Below the pieces are notes generated by a model. The model was not told the DNA's origin. It made no database searches and saw only the letters and a program-made list of their open reading frames with translations. Shown here in pieces: positions 7,039 through 13,912 of a DNA stretch of 26,839 nt. Source of the DNA: an uncultured Blautia sp. (GTDB taxonomy: Bacteria > Bacillota > Clostridia > Lachnospirales > Lachnospiraceae). Position numbers and translations under genes: made by a program. Each line of letters opens with the position of its first letter. Positions within the stretch are counted from its first letter, which is position 1. Location of the stretch: contig CAKRTP010000011.1 in assembly GCA_934402155.1 (NCBI GenBank), positions 1 through 26,839 of the forward strand, in the 5' to 3' direction.

Positions 7039-7695
7039 TTATTTTTCACAAAATATATCTGTGAGTCTGCTCATTTCTGCTGCTTTGGCTGCCGGATCTT
7101 CTGCAGCAAAAATTCCGGAGATCACAGCAGCCCCATTAACCCCGCTTCCCTCAAGCCCGGAAACATTTTCACTGTTGATCCCGCCGATCGCCACGACCGG
7201 TATATTTACAGAAGCAACAATTTTCCTGAGATCTTCCATGGAAAGATTTTTTGCATCTTTTTTGGTCGTGCTCCCAAAAACTGCTCCTGTGCCAATGTAA
7301 TCTGCTCCCGCTTTTTCAGCCGCGATCGCCTGTTCTACTGTCTTTGCTGTCATCCCGAGGATTTTGTCCGGTCCCAGCATTGCCCGGATATCCCTGTCTT
7401 TAATATCAGACTGCCCGACATGTACACCATCTGCATCCATTTCCATTGCAATTTCCACACTGTCATTCACTACAAACGGGATTTTGAAGCGGCGACAGAG
7501 TTTCTGAAGTTCTATTGCTTCTTTTTGGACATCCTCTGCATTCATTTCTTTTTCTCGAAGCTGAAGAAAGGTTGCCCCGTTCTGAAGAATTTTTTCACAG
7601 ACAGAAAGAAGTGTTTCATCTTTTTTCAGCCAGCTTCTGTCTGTGATCACATAAAGTTTTAATGCCTTTGCTATCTCTTCTCTTGTAAATTTCAT
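7039..7695 (-). CDS. thiE: Thiamine-phosphate synthase
   Basis: A 218-residue TIM-barrel enzyme of normal length that joins 4-amino-2-methyl-5-hydroxymethylpyrimidine diphosphate to the thiazole phosphate, giving thiamine phosphate. Recognisable elements are LYVITDR at the first strand, FLQLREK (diphosphate-binding), VVNDSVEIA, DGVHVGQSD, the DYIGTGAVFGSTTKK loop and PVVAIGGIN near the C-terminus. It starts 9 bases after the Nudix stop, so the two are cotranscribed. No other thi gene and no TPP riboswitch are seen here. No terminator is visible between its stop and the riboswitch promoter, so readthrough into the riboswitch is possible. Confidence 0.93.
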   Translation of the reverse strand: MKFTREEIAKALKLYVITDRSWLKKDETLLSVCEKILQNGATFLQLREKEMNAEDVQKEAIELQKLCRRFKIPFVVNDSVEIAMEMDADGVHVGQSDIKDRDIRAMLGPDKILGMTAKTVEQAIAAEKAGADYIGTGAVFGSTTKKDAKNLSMEDLRKIVASVNIPVVAIGGINSENVSGLEGSGVNGAAVISGIFAAEDPAAKAAEMSRLTDIFCEK

Positions 7696-7704
7696 ACTTT
7701 TCTC

Positions 7705-8208
7705 CTACATTTTAAATGCTTTGCAGATGCTGTCGTAATGAAGGAATTTTCCTTCTTCGGCAAATTCCCTTATCTGCTGTGGCGTTGCAAACATATATCC
7801 GTCTGTTTCCTCTGTCTGCAGAGTCAGATCTTTTTCGTCAATATCCATAACAAAACGATATACATCTACAAAATAATTATCTCCCTCGCCCGGGTTTTCT
7901 CTCTTATAAGTAAACAGATAACCACCTTCTGCATTTCTGACATCCAGCCCTGTCTCTTCCTTTACTTCACGAAGTACCGCCTCATACGAAGCTTCCCCTG
8001 CCTGTGCAGCACCACCGGAAACCTCCCACCAGCCCGGAGCCCAAGCTTTTGTCATTACTCTTTTGGTGATCAGAAATGTGCCATCCGGACGGGCAACAAC
8101 CCCAAGCACTGTCAGATGATATTCTCCATCTTTCAGACACCAATCGTTTCTTTTCATTGTGCGTCCTGTCGGCTGTTTGTTTTCATCATAAATATCCCAG
8201 AATTCCAT
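7705..8208 (-). CDS. Nudix hydrolase
   Basis: A 167-residue Nudix-fold pyrophosphatase. The Nudix box G-x5-E-x7-REVKEETGLD (residues about 66-89) is intact, with the metal-binding REVKEE core. The N-terminus EFWDIYDENKQPTGRTMKR resembles the isopentenyl-diphosphate-isomerase-like and YfcD-like Nudix subgroup, whose members hydrolyse assorted nucleoside or prenyl diphosphates; the substrate cannot be read off. ATG 8208 is preceded by AGAGGAG. Its tight linkage to thiE suggests a housekeeping role in thiamine-related diphosphate clean-up, but that is guesswork. Confidence 0.88.
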   Translation of the reverse strand: MEFWDIYDENKQPTGRTMKRNDWCLKDGEYHLTVLGVVARPDGTFLITKRVMTKAWAPGWWEVSGGAAQAGEASYEAVLREVKEETGLDVRNAEGGYLFTYKRENPGEGDNYFVDVYRFVMDIDEKDLTLQTEETDGYMFATPQQIREFAEEGKFLHYDSICKAFKM

Positions 8209-8282
8209 TTGTTTTTCTCCTCTGTATGTTATTTATGTCATGTTTGTCTTTTTTAGGATTTCCTCGGCATTCCTGTTTTGAG

Positions 8283-8324
8283 ATGCATTTTGACCAAGTT
8301 ACTGTGAACGAAGTGAACAGTAAC
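8283..8324 (+). repeat. Composite dispersed repeat, copy b
   Basis: The box ATGCATTTTGACC (8283-8295) is followed by a perfect 8-bp inverted repeat, GTTACTGT (8298-8305) and ACAGTAAC (8317-8324). Copies g and f near 25.8 and 26.2 kb carry the same box on the minus strand. It lies between the Nudix gene and the cotJ promoter and overlaps the upper edge of the latter. Confidence 0.6.
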
Positions 8325-8350
8325 CCTTTCTTTTTTCCTTACATAGAATA
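8322..8350 (+). promoter_or_regulatory. Sporulation sigma-factor promoter (sigma-K or sigma-E like) for cotJ
   Basis: CATAGAATA at 8342-8350 fits the sigma-K -10 pattern CATANNNTA exactly. AACC at 8322-8325 fits the sigma-K -35 (mACm) with a 16-bp spacer. The -10 also fits sigma-E at seven of eight positions, but the sigma-E -35 is weak. In Bacillus subtilis cotJ is sigma-E dependent, so either mother-cell factor is possible. Confidence 0.45.
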
Positions 8351-8378
8351 TAGAGAACTCTCTTGAAAGGACTTGTTC

Positions 8379-8714
8379 ATGGAATTTTATCAAACATCCC
8401 GGCCCTGCGGCCGCCCATATAATGCAACCTGTGGCATGGCGCGAGAAATGTCCCAAAATCAGTCATTCTCCTGCCCTCCTTCTCCCAGAAATCAGGATCC
8501 ATCCGGTTCACAGTGTCCATCCTGTCATCTTCCCTCCGCTGCCTGCAAAGATTCAGCAATCTACACACACGCTGATCAGCTGCCGCCAACAATGGCCTAT
8601 GTACCCTGTCAGAAGTTTTCAACAACCTATGATCCTGACTATGCTTTAAAAGTCGGAACTGTTTTTCCTGAACTGTGCAAACCGTTCTGTGGAAAGCGAG
8701 GTGACAGACGATGA
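8379..8714 (+). CDS. cotJA: Spore coat associated protein CotJA, Cys-rich form
   Basis: A 111-residue protein whose C-terminal part is CotJA: MAYVPCQKF followed by YDPDYALKVGTVFPELCKPF. CotJA proteins are usually near 80 residues. Here about 70 residues precede that core, rich in Cys, Pro and Ser; nine cysteines occur in all. The extension may crosslink in the coat. The ATG at 8379 is chosen because AAAGG lies 8 bases upstream, whereas an in-frame TTG at 8373 is 2 bases from it. It overlaps cotJB by 4 bp. CotJA is needed for CotJC coat assembly in Bacillus. Confidence 0.88.
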   Translation: MEFYQTSRPCGRPYNATCGMAREMSQNQSFSCPPSPRNQDPSGSQCPSCHLPSAACKDSAIYTHADQLPPTMAYVPCQKFSTTYDPDYALKVGTVFPELCKPFCGKRGDRR

Positions 8715-8995
8715 TGTGTCAGAGTCCATCTGCTCCAAAAGCCAGACTGCTTCAGAAAATCAATGAAGTCAGCTTTGCTGTCGATGATATTCACCTTTAT
8801 CTCGATACTCATCCATGCTGTCAGGAGGCGCTTTCATTTTATCGGGAATATGCCCGTGAACGAAAAAAACTGATGCTGGAATATGCTCAGAATTACGGAC
8901 CACTGACAATAGATGATGCTCTGGAAAGTGACAGCAGCACCTGGAAATGGATGGAGCAGCCTTTCCCATGGGAGCAGGAAGGAGGGTGCAGATAA
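8711..8995 (+). CDS. cotJB: Spore coat protein CotJB
   Basis: A 94-residue CotJB. The conserved core is LLQKINEVSFAVDDIHLYLDTH, then EALSFYREYARERK and YGPLTIDD, with the usual C-terminal W-x-W-x-E-Q-P-F-P-W-E. It is the middle gene of the cotJABC operon, starting within the cotJA stop codon (ATGA). A second ATG three bases downstream is also possible. Its molecular role is not established; it is found with cotJA and cotJC across spore formers. Confidence 0.92.
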   Translation: MMCQSPSAPKARLLQKINEVSFAVDDIHLYLDTHPCCQEALSFYREYARERKKLMLEYAQNYGPLTIDDALESDSSTWKWMEQPFPWEQEGGCR

Positions 8996-8998
8996 TCT

Positions 8999-9625
8999 AT
9001 GTGGAATTATGAAAAAAGATTGCAGTATCCGGTAAATATTAAAACACCCAATGCCAAAATTGCTCAGTTCATTCTAAGCCAATACGGCGGTCCTGATGGC
9101 GAAATTGGTGCATCTCTCAGGTATCTGTCGCAAAGATTTACCATGCCGAACCGCATGGCAGCTGCCGTATTAAATGATATAGGAACGGAAGAACTTGCAC
9201 ACCTGGAAATGGTTTCCACTATTGTTCACCAGCTCACCCGAAATCTTTCCATGGAAGAAATTGAAAAAAGTGGTTTCGGACCATACTATATTGATCACAC
9301 AACAGGTGTCTGGCCGCAGGCGGCCGGCGGTATTCCGTTCAATGCCTGTGAATTTCAGAGCAAAGGTGATCCCATCACAGATTTGTTTGAAGACCTGGCT
9401 GCGGAACAGAAAGCCCGGGCAACTTACGACAACATTCTTCGAGTAGTCCGAGACATTCCTGAAATTGCAGATCCGATCAAATTTCTGCGTGCAAGGGAAA
9501 TTGTCCACTTCCAGCGATTCGGTGAAGCACTCCGCAGTATTCAGGAAGATCTGGATGCCAAAAACTTCTATGCATTCAACCCGGCTTTTGACAATCCATG
9601 CAAAGCCTCCTGCAAGAGTTCCTGA
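8999..9625 (+). CDS. cotJC: Spore coat protein CotJC, manganese-catalase family
   Basis: A 208-residue ferritin-like four-helix protein of the manganese catalase superfamily. Probable di-manganese ligands are visible: Glu35 in GPDGEIGAS, Glu65 and His68 in GTEELAHLE, Glu136 in AAEQKAR and His170 in REIVHFQRF. It begins 3 bases after the cotJB stop with GGAGGG upstream. In Clostridioides difficile the CotJC homologue (CotCB) is a spore-surface catalase; the same peroxide-removal role is likely. The C-terminus has a short Cys-containing tail (CKASCKSS). Confidence 0.93.
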   Translation: MWNYEKRLQYPVNIKTPNAKIAQFILSQYGGPDGEIGASLRYLSQRFTMPNRMAAAVLNDIGTEELAHLEMVSTIVHQLTRNLSMEEIEKSGFGPYYIDHTTGVWPQAAGGIPFNACEFQSKGDPITDLFEDLAAEQKARATYDNILRVVRDIPEIADPIKFLRAREIVHFQRFGEALRSIQEDLDAKNFYAFNPAFDNPCKASCKSS

Positions 9626-9634
9626 CAAACCATC

Positions 9635-9666
9635 ATCGACTCCCCTTTCTCATGAGGGGAGTCGAT
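9635..9666. terminator. Strong hairpin after cotJC lacking a T tract
   Basis: A perfect 12-bp stem (ATCGACTCCCCT, 9635-9646 with 9655-9666) and an 8-base loop lie between convergent cotJC and the flavoprotein gene. Neither strand has a run of T after the stem, so termination may be inefficient or the stem may stabilise the 3' end of the mRNA. Confidence 0.45.
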
Positions 9667-9677
9667 ATCTTGCGTTC

Positions 9678-10214
9678 TCAGTCAATTATATAGGCATTTA
9701 CGATCTCACCATAATATGCCACATGAGTATCTCTGTTGGATCCTGTAAATGTACTGTCTACATTCTGCGGATAAAATTTTTCTCTGTTTTCCTCCGTCAT
9801 TGCACTGATATCCTGTGTCTGCTTATAGATTACCTTACACTCCAGTGTCAGAGGAAGTTCCCTGATTCCCGGTACGGAAATTGTTTCCGGCTCCTCATAA
9901 GTGAGTCCAAGTTCCTTTGCTTTATCTACATCTCTTCCTGATTTCGAGCCACAGAAAGCAAGAATTTTCTTTGCGCTCTCATCAATCGGGATATTTACAG
10001 TAAATTCGCCATTTTTTTCGATGAGACTCCTTGTAAAACGACTTTCTCTGATAAAAGTTACAAATACAGGCTTTCCCCATTCAATACCAACCATCCCCCA
10101 GGATATTGTCATGGAGTTGATCTTATTCTCATCCTTACCTGTAACCAGAACTCCTGATTTCACACCTTTAAGAATCTCTCCCATGTGTTCATATACATCT
10201 ATTTTTTTCTTCAT
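9678..10214 (-). CDS. Flavin reductase-like FMN-binding protein
   Basis: A 178-residue split-barrel protein of the flavin reductase-like family. Characteristic elements are SGVLVTGKDENKINSMTISWGMVG (flavin-contacting N-terminal strand region, residues 20-43), PVFVTFIRESRFT, the FTVNIP strand, and FCGSKSGRDVDKA near residue 90. Such proteins bind FMN and reduce flavins or small electron acceptors. It is transcribed away from the MFS transporter. GGAGG is spaced 10 bases from the ATG. The physiological substrate is unknown. Confidence 0.85.
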   Translation of the reverse strand: MKKKIDVYEHMGEILKGVKSGVLVTGKDENKINSMTISWGMVGIEWGKPVFVTFIRESRFTRSLIEKNGEFTVNIPIDESAKKILAFCGSKSGRDVDKAKELGLTYEEPETISVPGIRELPLTLECKVIYKQTQDISAMTEENREKFYPQNVDSTFTGSNRDTHVAYYGEIVNAYIID

Positions 10215-10236
10215 TAATCTGAACCTCCACTTCTAC

Positions 10237-10260
10237 TAAGTTACTGTTCACAGTAACTTA
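10237..10260. repeat. Perfect palindrome in the flavoprotein leader, repeat copy c
   Basis: A 24-bp element of two perfectly complementary 11-bp arms (TAAGTTACTGT and ACAGTAACTTA) around a TC. It falls 14-37 bases downstream of the predicted flavoprotein transcription start and just upstream of its ribosome site. It could be an operator or an mRNA hairpin. Confidence 0.65.
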
Positions 10261-10280
10261 CTAACACTTTTCTATCATTT

Positions 10281-10309
10281 ATCATAAAATAATGACTGCC
10301 TTTTGGCAA
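10281..10309 (-). promoter_or_regulatory. Promoter of the flavoprotein gene
   Basis: On the minus strand TTGCCA (10304-10309) and TATGAT (10281-10286) are separated by exactly 17 bp. Transcription would start near 10274 and run through palindrome c. Confidence 0.5.
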
Positions 10310-10315
10310 GTATTT

Positions 10316-10324
10316 TGTTATAAT
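10316..10324 (+). promoter_or_regulatory. Extended -10 promoter of the MFS gene
   Basis: TG-T-TATAAT at 10316-10324 is a consensus extended -10. No good -35 lies at standard distance. Start would be near 10331, immediately before palindrome d. Its core is within 10 bases of the flavoprotein -35, so the two promoters are back to back. Confidence 0.5.
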
Positions 10325-10335
10325 AGAAATAATTC

Positions 10336-10363
10336 TGTAACTCTTCACATCTGAACAGTTACA
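10336..10363. repeat. Palindrome in the MFS leader, repeat copy d
   Basis: Two 12-bp arms, TGTAACTCTTCA (10336-10347) and TGAACAGTTACA (10352-10363), pair at 11 of 12 positions around a 4-base loop. It begins about 5 bases after the predicted MFS transcription start. It shares the GTAACTGTTCA word (minus strand) with copies a, b, c, e, f and g. Confidence 0.6.
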
Positions 10364-10393
10364 TACACTTTATACAAAGGAGCTATTATTATC

Positions 10394-11569
10394 ATGTCAT
10401 CTAAAGTAAAAAAACTCACAGGTGCTTATGCCTGTATCCAGGCACTTTACTGGATGTATTTCGCTGCTGTCATGAGTTTTTCCGGATTTTTCCTATTGAA
10501 CGGTGGATTTTCCAACACTCAGATCGGTATCATCGCAGCTGCTGCCGGTATTTTTTCCGCTCTTCTTCAGCCTGTACTTGCCAGTTATGCTGACCGTCCG
10601 GACAGTCCTTCTCTCAAAAAGCTCATTCAGATTTTTTATGTAATCCAGTTTCTCCTGGGGATAGGACTGTTTCTTTCCAGATCACTTATCCTCACAGGGC
10701 TTCTCTATGGTGTCAGCATTGCACTGCTCCAGCTCCTGACCCCTTTTATCAACGCACTTGGCATGGAAAGTATCAATCAGGGACATCAGCTTAACTTCGG
10801 ACTTGCACGCGGAATGGGCTCCGTTGCCTATGCAGGCATCTGCTATGTTCTCGGGATCATCACTGTAAAAACAGGTGCCGGTTCAATCCCTGTTTCCGTA
10901 ATGATCCTCACACTCATGACCCTCGGATGTCTTATCTTTTTTCCATTTAGAAAGGCACAGACTTCCTCCAAGACATCAGCGGACTCCAAAGAACATACAG
11001 ATCCTTTCCTTTTTTTCAGAAAATACAAACGCTTTTCTCTCGTACTCATCGGCTGTATTTTTATTTATCTCAGTCATGTTCTTCTGAATAATTTTAGTTT
11101 TCAGATCGTTCAGGGAAAAGGCGGCGGAAGTTCTGAAATGGGTACGGCAGCGGCAATTGCAGCAATGTGCGAACTTCCTACACTGTTTCTCTTTGGTTAC
11201 ATAATAAAAAAGATCCGCTGTGACATTCTGATTCGGATCGCAGGTATCTTCTTTGTCCTGAAATCCCTTGGAACCTTCCTTGCTCCTGGAATTTCTGTTT
11301 TTTATGGAGTTCAGGTCTTTCAGATGCTTGGCTGGGGACTCATGACTGCCGCTTCTGTCTACTATGTAAATGCCATCATGGATCCGGAAGATGCCATAAA
11401 AGGTCAGGCTTACTTCACTATGACCTATACTCTTGGAAGTGTGATCGGATCTTTTCTTGGAGGAGCTCTCATTGACTTCGCCGGAGTAAGTTCCATGCTT
11501 CTCTTTGCAACGGTCTCCGCTTTTGTCGGTGCCCTGATCGTTTTTCTTTGCACTGAACATACTTCGTAA
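10394..11569 (+). CDS. MFS transporter, 12-TM
   Basis: A 391-residue membrane transporter of the major facilitator superfamily. Twelve hydrophobic segments are visible in two halves, separated by a charged loop (about residues 185-215). The N-terminal half has ALYWMYFAAVMSFSGFFLL and the A-like motif ASYADRPDSPSLKK; the second half begins with RFSLVLIGCIFIYLSHVLL. The pattern is closest to the LacY/nucleoside-permease-like branch of sugar or nucleoside proton symporters. The substrate is not identifiable. AAAGGAG is 12 bases before the ATG at 10394. Monocistronic, ended by the terminator at 11615-11645. Confidence 0.85.
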   Translation: MSSKVKKLTGAYACIQALYWMYFAAVMSFSGFFLLNGGFSNTQIGIIAAAAGIFSALLQPVLASYADRPDSPSLKKLIQIFYVIQFLLGIGLFLSRSLILTGLLYGVSIALLQLLTPFINALGMESINQGHQLNFGLARGMGSVAYAGICYVLGIITVKTGAGSIPVSVMILTLMTLGCLIFFPFRKAQTSSKTSADSKEHTDPFLFFRKYKRFSLVLIGCIFIYLSHVLLNNFSFQIVQGKGGGSSEMGTAAAIAAMCELPTLFLFGYIIKKIRCDILIRIAGIFFVLKSLGTFLAPGISVFYGVQVFQMLGWGLMTAASVYYVNAIMDPEDAIKGQAYFTMTYTLGSVIGSFLGGALIDFAGVSSMLLFATVSAFVGALIVFLCTEHTS

Positions 11570-11614
11570 ACAAAATTCAGAAATGCTGCAGACAGTTGCG
11601 CACAGGAACTATAA

Positions 11615-11645
11615 AAAAAGGAATCGCACATGCGGTTCCTTTTTG
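11615..11645. terminator. Bidirectional intrinsic terminator
   Basis: Stem GGAATCGCA paired with TGCGGTTCC (one G-T pair), flanked by A-runs and T-runs on both sides. It gives TTTTT after the stem on the plus strand (for the MFS gene) and TTTTTTT on the minus strand (for the DUF1284 gene). Confidence 0.85.
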
Positions 11646-11652
11646 CTCTTTT

Positions 11653-12039
11653 TTATTTTTTCCATCTGCTTTCTTTGCGGCTGCAAATCTCATTCCACTG
11701 ACAGCCCCCACAGATTTCTTCTCTTTTTCCACTGTCAAGAATTTTTTCCTGGACACAGTCCACAAATTTTCTGAATGAAATCTGTTCTCCGGCTTTTAAT
11801 CCACATAGCTTAAGCACTTTGTTATCATAACTTTTTACCAGTTCTGCGCTTACACAGATACCGGCCTCAAGATTCGGACAGACACTGCAGATTTTGTCTC
11901 CTGCCACTGTCAGCTCGACCATTGCATCCTTTTCCAGAAATTCCAGCATTTTCTGCATGTTTTCTGTAAAATCATCACTATAGCCTTTTCCTTCAAAATA
12001 AGCAAGACACATTCCATGATGCGGACGTAAACATACCAT
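11653..12039 (-). CDS. DUF1284-family protein, likely Fe-S or metal binding
   Basis: A 128-residue protein beginning MVCLRPHHGMCLAYFEGKGY, the hallmark of the DUF1284 family, followed by FTENM. It has cysteine pairs CSVCP (about residues 57-61) and the C-terminal CGGCQWNEIC, suggesting a bound iron-sulfur cluster or zinc. I used the ATG at 12039, which has GGGAGA upstream. Extending it to 12156 would overlap bioY and add residues that do not fit the family. It follows bioY by 25 bases and is probably cotranscribed. Function is unknown. Confidence 0.82.
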   Translation of the reverse strand: MVCLRPHHGMCLAYFEGKGYSDDFTENMQKMLEFLEKDAMVELTVAGDKICSVCPNLEAGICVSAELVKSYDNKVLKLCGLKAGEQISFRKFVDCVQEKILDSGKREEICGGCQWNEICSRKESRWKK

Positions 12040-12064
12040 ACTTTTCTCCCTGCAGATTTTTATT

Positions 12065-12634
12065 TCAGTTACATGCCACCTCACATATGATATATTTCCT
12101 GAGTTTTCTGGAAAGTCCATATGCAAGTACGATCTTAATGATGTCCGGAATAACAAATGGAATCACACACCATCCAAGAGCAGTTGCAAGTCCTACCGGA
12201 CCCTCATTCCTGCCGTAAACGATCATAAACCATACCGTTCCAAATGCATAACACACGATCAGACCCACGATCATGGATACGATCTGCATTACTGATTTCC
12301 TGCCCGGAAGTTTTTCCATCGCCCACATGATCAGTGCAGAAAATAAAAATCCTATAATATATCCGCCTGTAGGTCCTGCCAGAACTCCGATGCCTCCTGA
12401 AAAATTGGCAAATACCGGAATGCCGACTGCCCCCAGAAGAATAAATACCAGCACTGATAAAGTTCCTCTCTTTCCGCCTAACACACCTACTGCTATAAAA
12501 ACACCAAATGTCTGCAGAGTAAACGGCACTGCTGCCGGAACAGAAATCCATGAACAGATTGCCATGATCACTGCAAACACTGCAATATAAACTATATCAT
12601 ATGTCTTGGTTCTTGAAGCTGCCACTGTACTCAT
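12065..12634 (-). CDS. bioY: Biotin transporter substrate-specific component BioY
   Basis: A 189-residue, six-helix S-component of an energy-coupling-factor importer for biotin. Family signatures are VPFTLQTFGVFIAVGVLGGKRGTLSV, the GIPVFANFSGGIGVLAGPTGGYIIGF stretch (about residues 70-96) and the VIPFVIPDIIKIVLA C-terminal helix. No EcfA/EcfT genes are nearby, so it probably uses a shared energising module (group II ECF). A promoter with an inverted repeat at the start site precedes it, so repression by a biotin-responsive factor is plausible. The DUF1284 gene follows. Confidence 0.93.
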   Translation of the reverse strand: MSTVAASRTKTYDIVYIAVFAVIMAICSWISVPAAVPFTLQTFGVFIAVGVLGGKRGTLSVLVFILLGAVGIPVFANFSGGIGVLAGPTGGYIIGFLFSALIMWAMEKLPGRKSVMQIVSMIVGLIVCYAFGTVWFMIVYGRNEGPVGLATALGWCVIPFVIPDIIKIVLAYGLSRKLRKYIICEVACN

Positions 12635-12690
12635 CTCTTCCTCCTTACGCTCACTGATCCATGACTGCTATGGACACAATGGCCTGTATA

Positions 12691-12706
12691 TTACAAATTT
12701 CTGTAA
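12691..12706. promoter_or_regulatory. Operator-like inverted repeat at the bioY start site
   Basis: A perfect TTACA-N6-TGTAA repeat covers the predicted bioY transcription start (about 12703). BirA operators in Firmicutes are generally longer palindromes with wide spacers containing GTTAAC/TTACA-like halves, so this may be a related or different site. Confidence 0.4.
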
Positions 12707-12709
12707 CTT

Positions 12710-12739
12710 AATCTATCACAGGAGAAAACAAATTGTCAA
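12710..12739 (-). promoter_or_regulatory. bioY: bioY promoter
   Basis: On the minus strand a consensus TTGACA (12734-12739) and TAGATT (12710-12715) are separated by 18 bp. The start near 12703 gives a leader of about 70 bases. Confidence 0.6.
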
Positions 12740-12791
12740 CCTTTAATTGTTTTATGGTTTACTTTTGTTTCTGGCAGGTTCAGAAGATCTC

Positions 12792-13715
12792 TTATTTTCT
12801 TGGATGTACATAGACCTCCAGCTGATTATACGGTATCGCAATTCTATTTGCATCAAATTCCTCTTTGATCCGCTGATTCAGTCTCCACTTTGTTGCCCAG
12901 TAAGCCTCTGTCGGTACCCATACCCGAAGTCCCATGATCACTGCACTTTCAGCCAGTTCATCCACAAAAACCACCATCTCTGCATTATCACTCTTCGTAT
13001 CCGGATCCGCTTCGAGAATGTCTTCAAGGATTTTTTTTGCTTTGCGTATATCTGCTTCATAGGAAATTCCTACCTTGATCTCCAGTTTACGGTTTTCCTT
13101 TGCTGTCACATTGATAATCGTACTGTTGGACAACGTGCCGTTGGGGACTACGATCTTTTTGTTATCAATACTCAGAAGTGTTGTATAACAAATTTCAATC
13201 TTGGCTACAGTTCCCTCACAGCCATTTGCCTTATCCTGAATGATATAATCTCCTACAACAAAGGGTTTAAACATCAAAAGCAGAACTCCTCCTGCCAGGT
13301 TTGCAAGGCCTCCCTGCAGGGCAAGACCAACTGTTACACCCGCAGTTCCAAGAAGTGCTGCCACAGAAGATTCCTTTACGCCAAGACTGATCGCAATATT
13401 AAAGATCAGCAGCATATACAGAACTGCCTTGCCCGCAGATGAGATAAACTGAACAACACCAGCATCTATGTTTGCTCTTTCCAGCGAGTGCCGCATGATA
13501 TTTACGATCCAGCGGATAATTTTACGTCCCACAAAAAATACTACAATAGACAAAACAACCTTGAGACAGAATCCTGTAATTGCCGGAAGCTGCCCTGTCA
13601 TATATTCCTTAAAATTCAAAATGTCTTTAAGACTCTGTTTTACAGAAGTTCCATCAATTCCCATATTCTGCAGGCTCTGATCTACTTTATCTGCGGTTTC
13701 ACTTAGTGTATCCAT
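12792..13715 (-). CDS. mscS: Small-conductance mechanosensitive channel, MscS family
   Basis: A 307-residue MscS-type channel that opens under membrane tension and releases solutes on hypo-osmotic shock. Three membrane helices lie at about residues 50-70, 90-120 and 128-160. The pore helix TM3 has the Gly/Ala pattern GTAGVTVGLALQGGLANLAGG. The beta domain follows, with VVGDYI, then the alpha/beta C-terminal domain ending AIPYNQLEVYVHP. The ATG at 13715 has AAAGGGTG upstream; the longer in-frame reading to 13769 runs through a leader hairpin. Monocistronic. Confidence 0.9.
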   Translation of the reverse strand: MDTLSETADKVDQSLQNMGIDGTSVKQSLKDILNFKEYMTGQLPAITGFCLKVVLSIVVFFVGRKIIRWIVNIMRHSLERANIDAGVVQFISSAGKAVLYMLLIFNIAISLGVKESSVAALLGTAGVTVGLALQGGLANLAGGVLLLMFKPFVVGDYIIQDKANGCEGTVAKIEICYTTLLSIDNKKIVVPNGTLSNSTIINVTAKENRKLEIKVGISYEADIRKAKKILEDILEADPDTKSDNAEMVVFVDELAESAVIMGLRVWVPTEAYWATKWRLNQRIKEEFDANRIAIPYNQLEVYVHPRK

Positions 13716-13745
13716 TTTTTTCACCCTTTCATTCCGTTTGTTGCC

Positions 13746-13762
13746 CCGCCACCTGCTGGCGG
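13746..13762 (-). other. Leader hairpin upstream of mscS
   Basis: A six-bp stem (CCGCCA with TGGCGG) and a 5-base loop 31-47 bases before the mscS start codon, without a T tract. Purpose is not evident. It could be an mRNA stability element or a binding site. Confidence 0.35.
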
Positions 13763-13828
13763 AACTCATCTGGCATCTAATATACCACTTTTCTTTTCTG
13801 TACTGTATATTTTATATTACCATGAAAT

Positions 13829-13871
13829 TTGTATTTTCTCTATTTAAAAACCTTATATAGAGTGATATAAT
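13829..13871 (+). promoter_or_regulatory. Probable trkA promoter region
   Basis: Very AT-rich. TTGTAT (13829-13834) precedes TTATAT (13853-13858) with an 18-bp spacer, and a consensus TATAAT lies at 13866-13871 without a good -35. Either could serve trkAH; the leader would be about 40 bases. Confidence 0.35.
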
Positions 13872-13912
13872 ATATTAGCTTATAATATTATTTTTTATTA
13901 CTGGAGGAAATC

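Noticed and set aside
7696..8260. Search for a TPP riboswitch before the thiE operon
   Set aside because: No conserved CTGAGA or ACCTGATCTGGATAAT-like blocks were found.
12065..12156. N-terminal extension of the DUF1284 protein into bioY
   Set aside because: It overlaps bioY and lacks a ribosome site; the ATG at 12039 begins the family's conserved motif.
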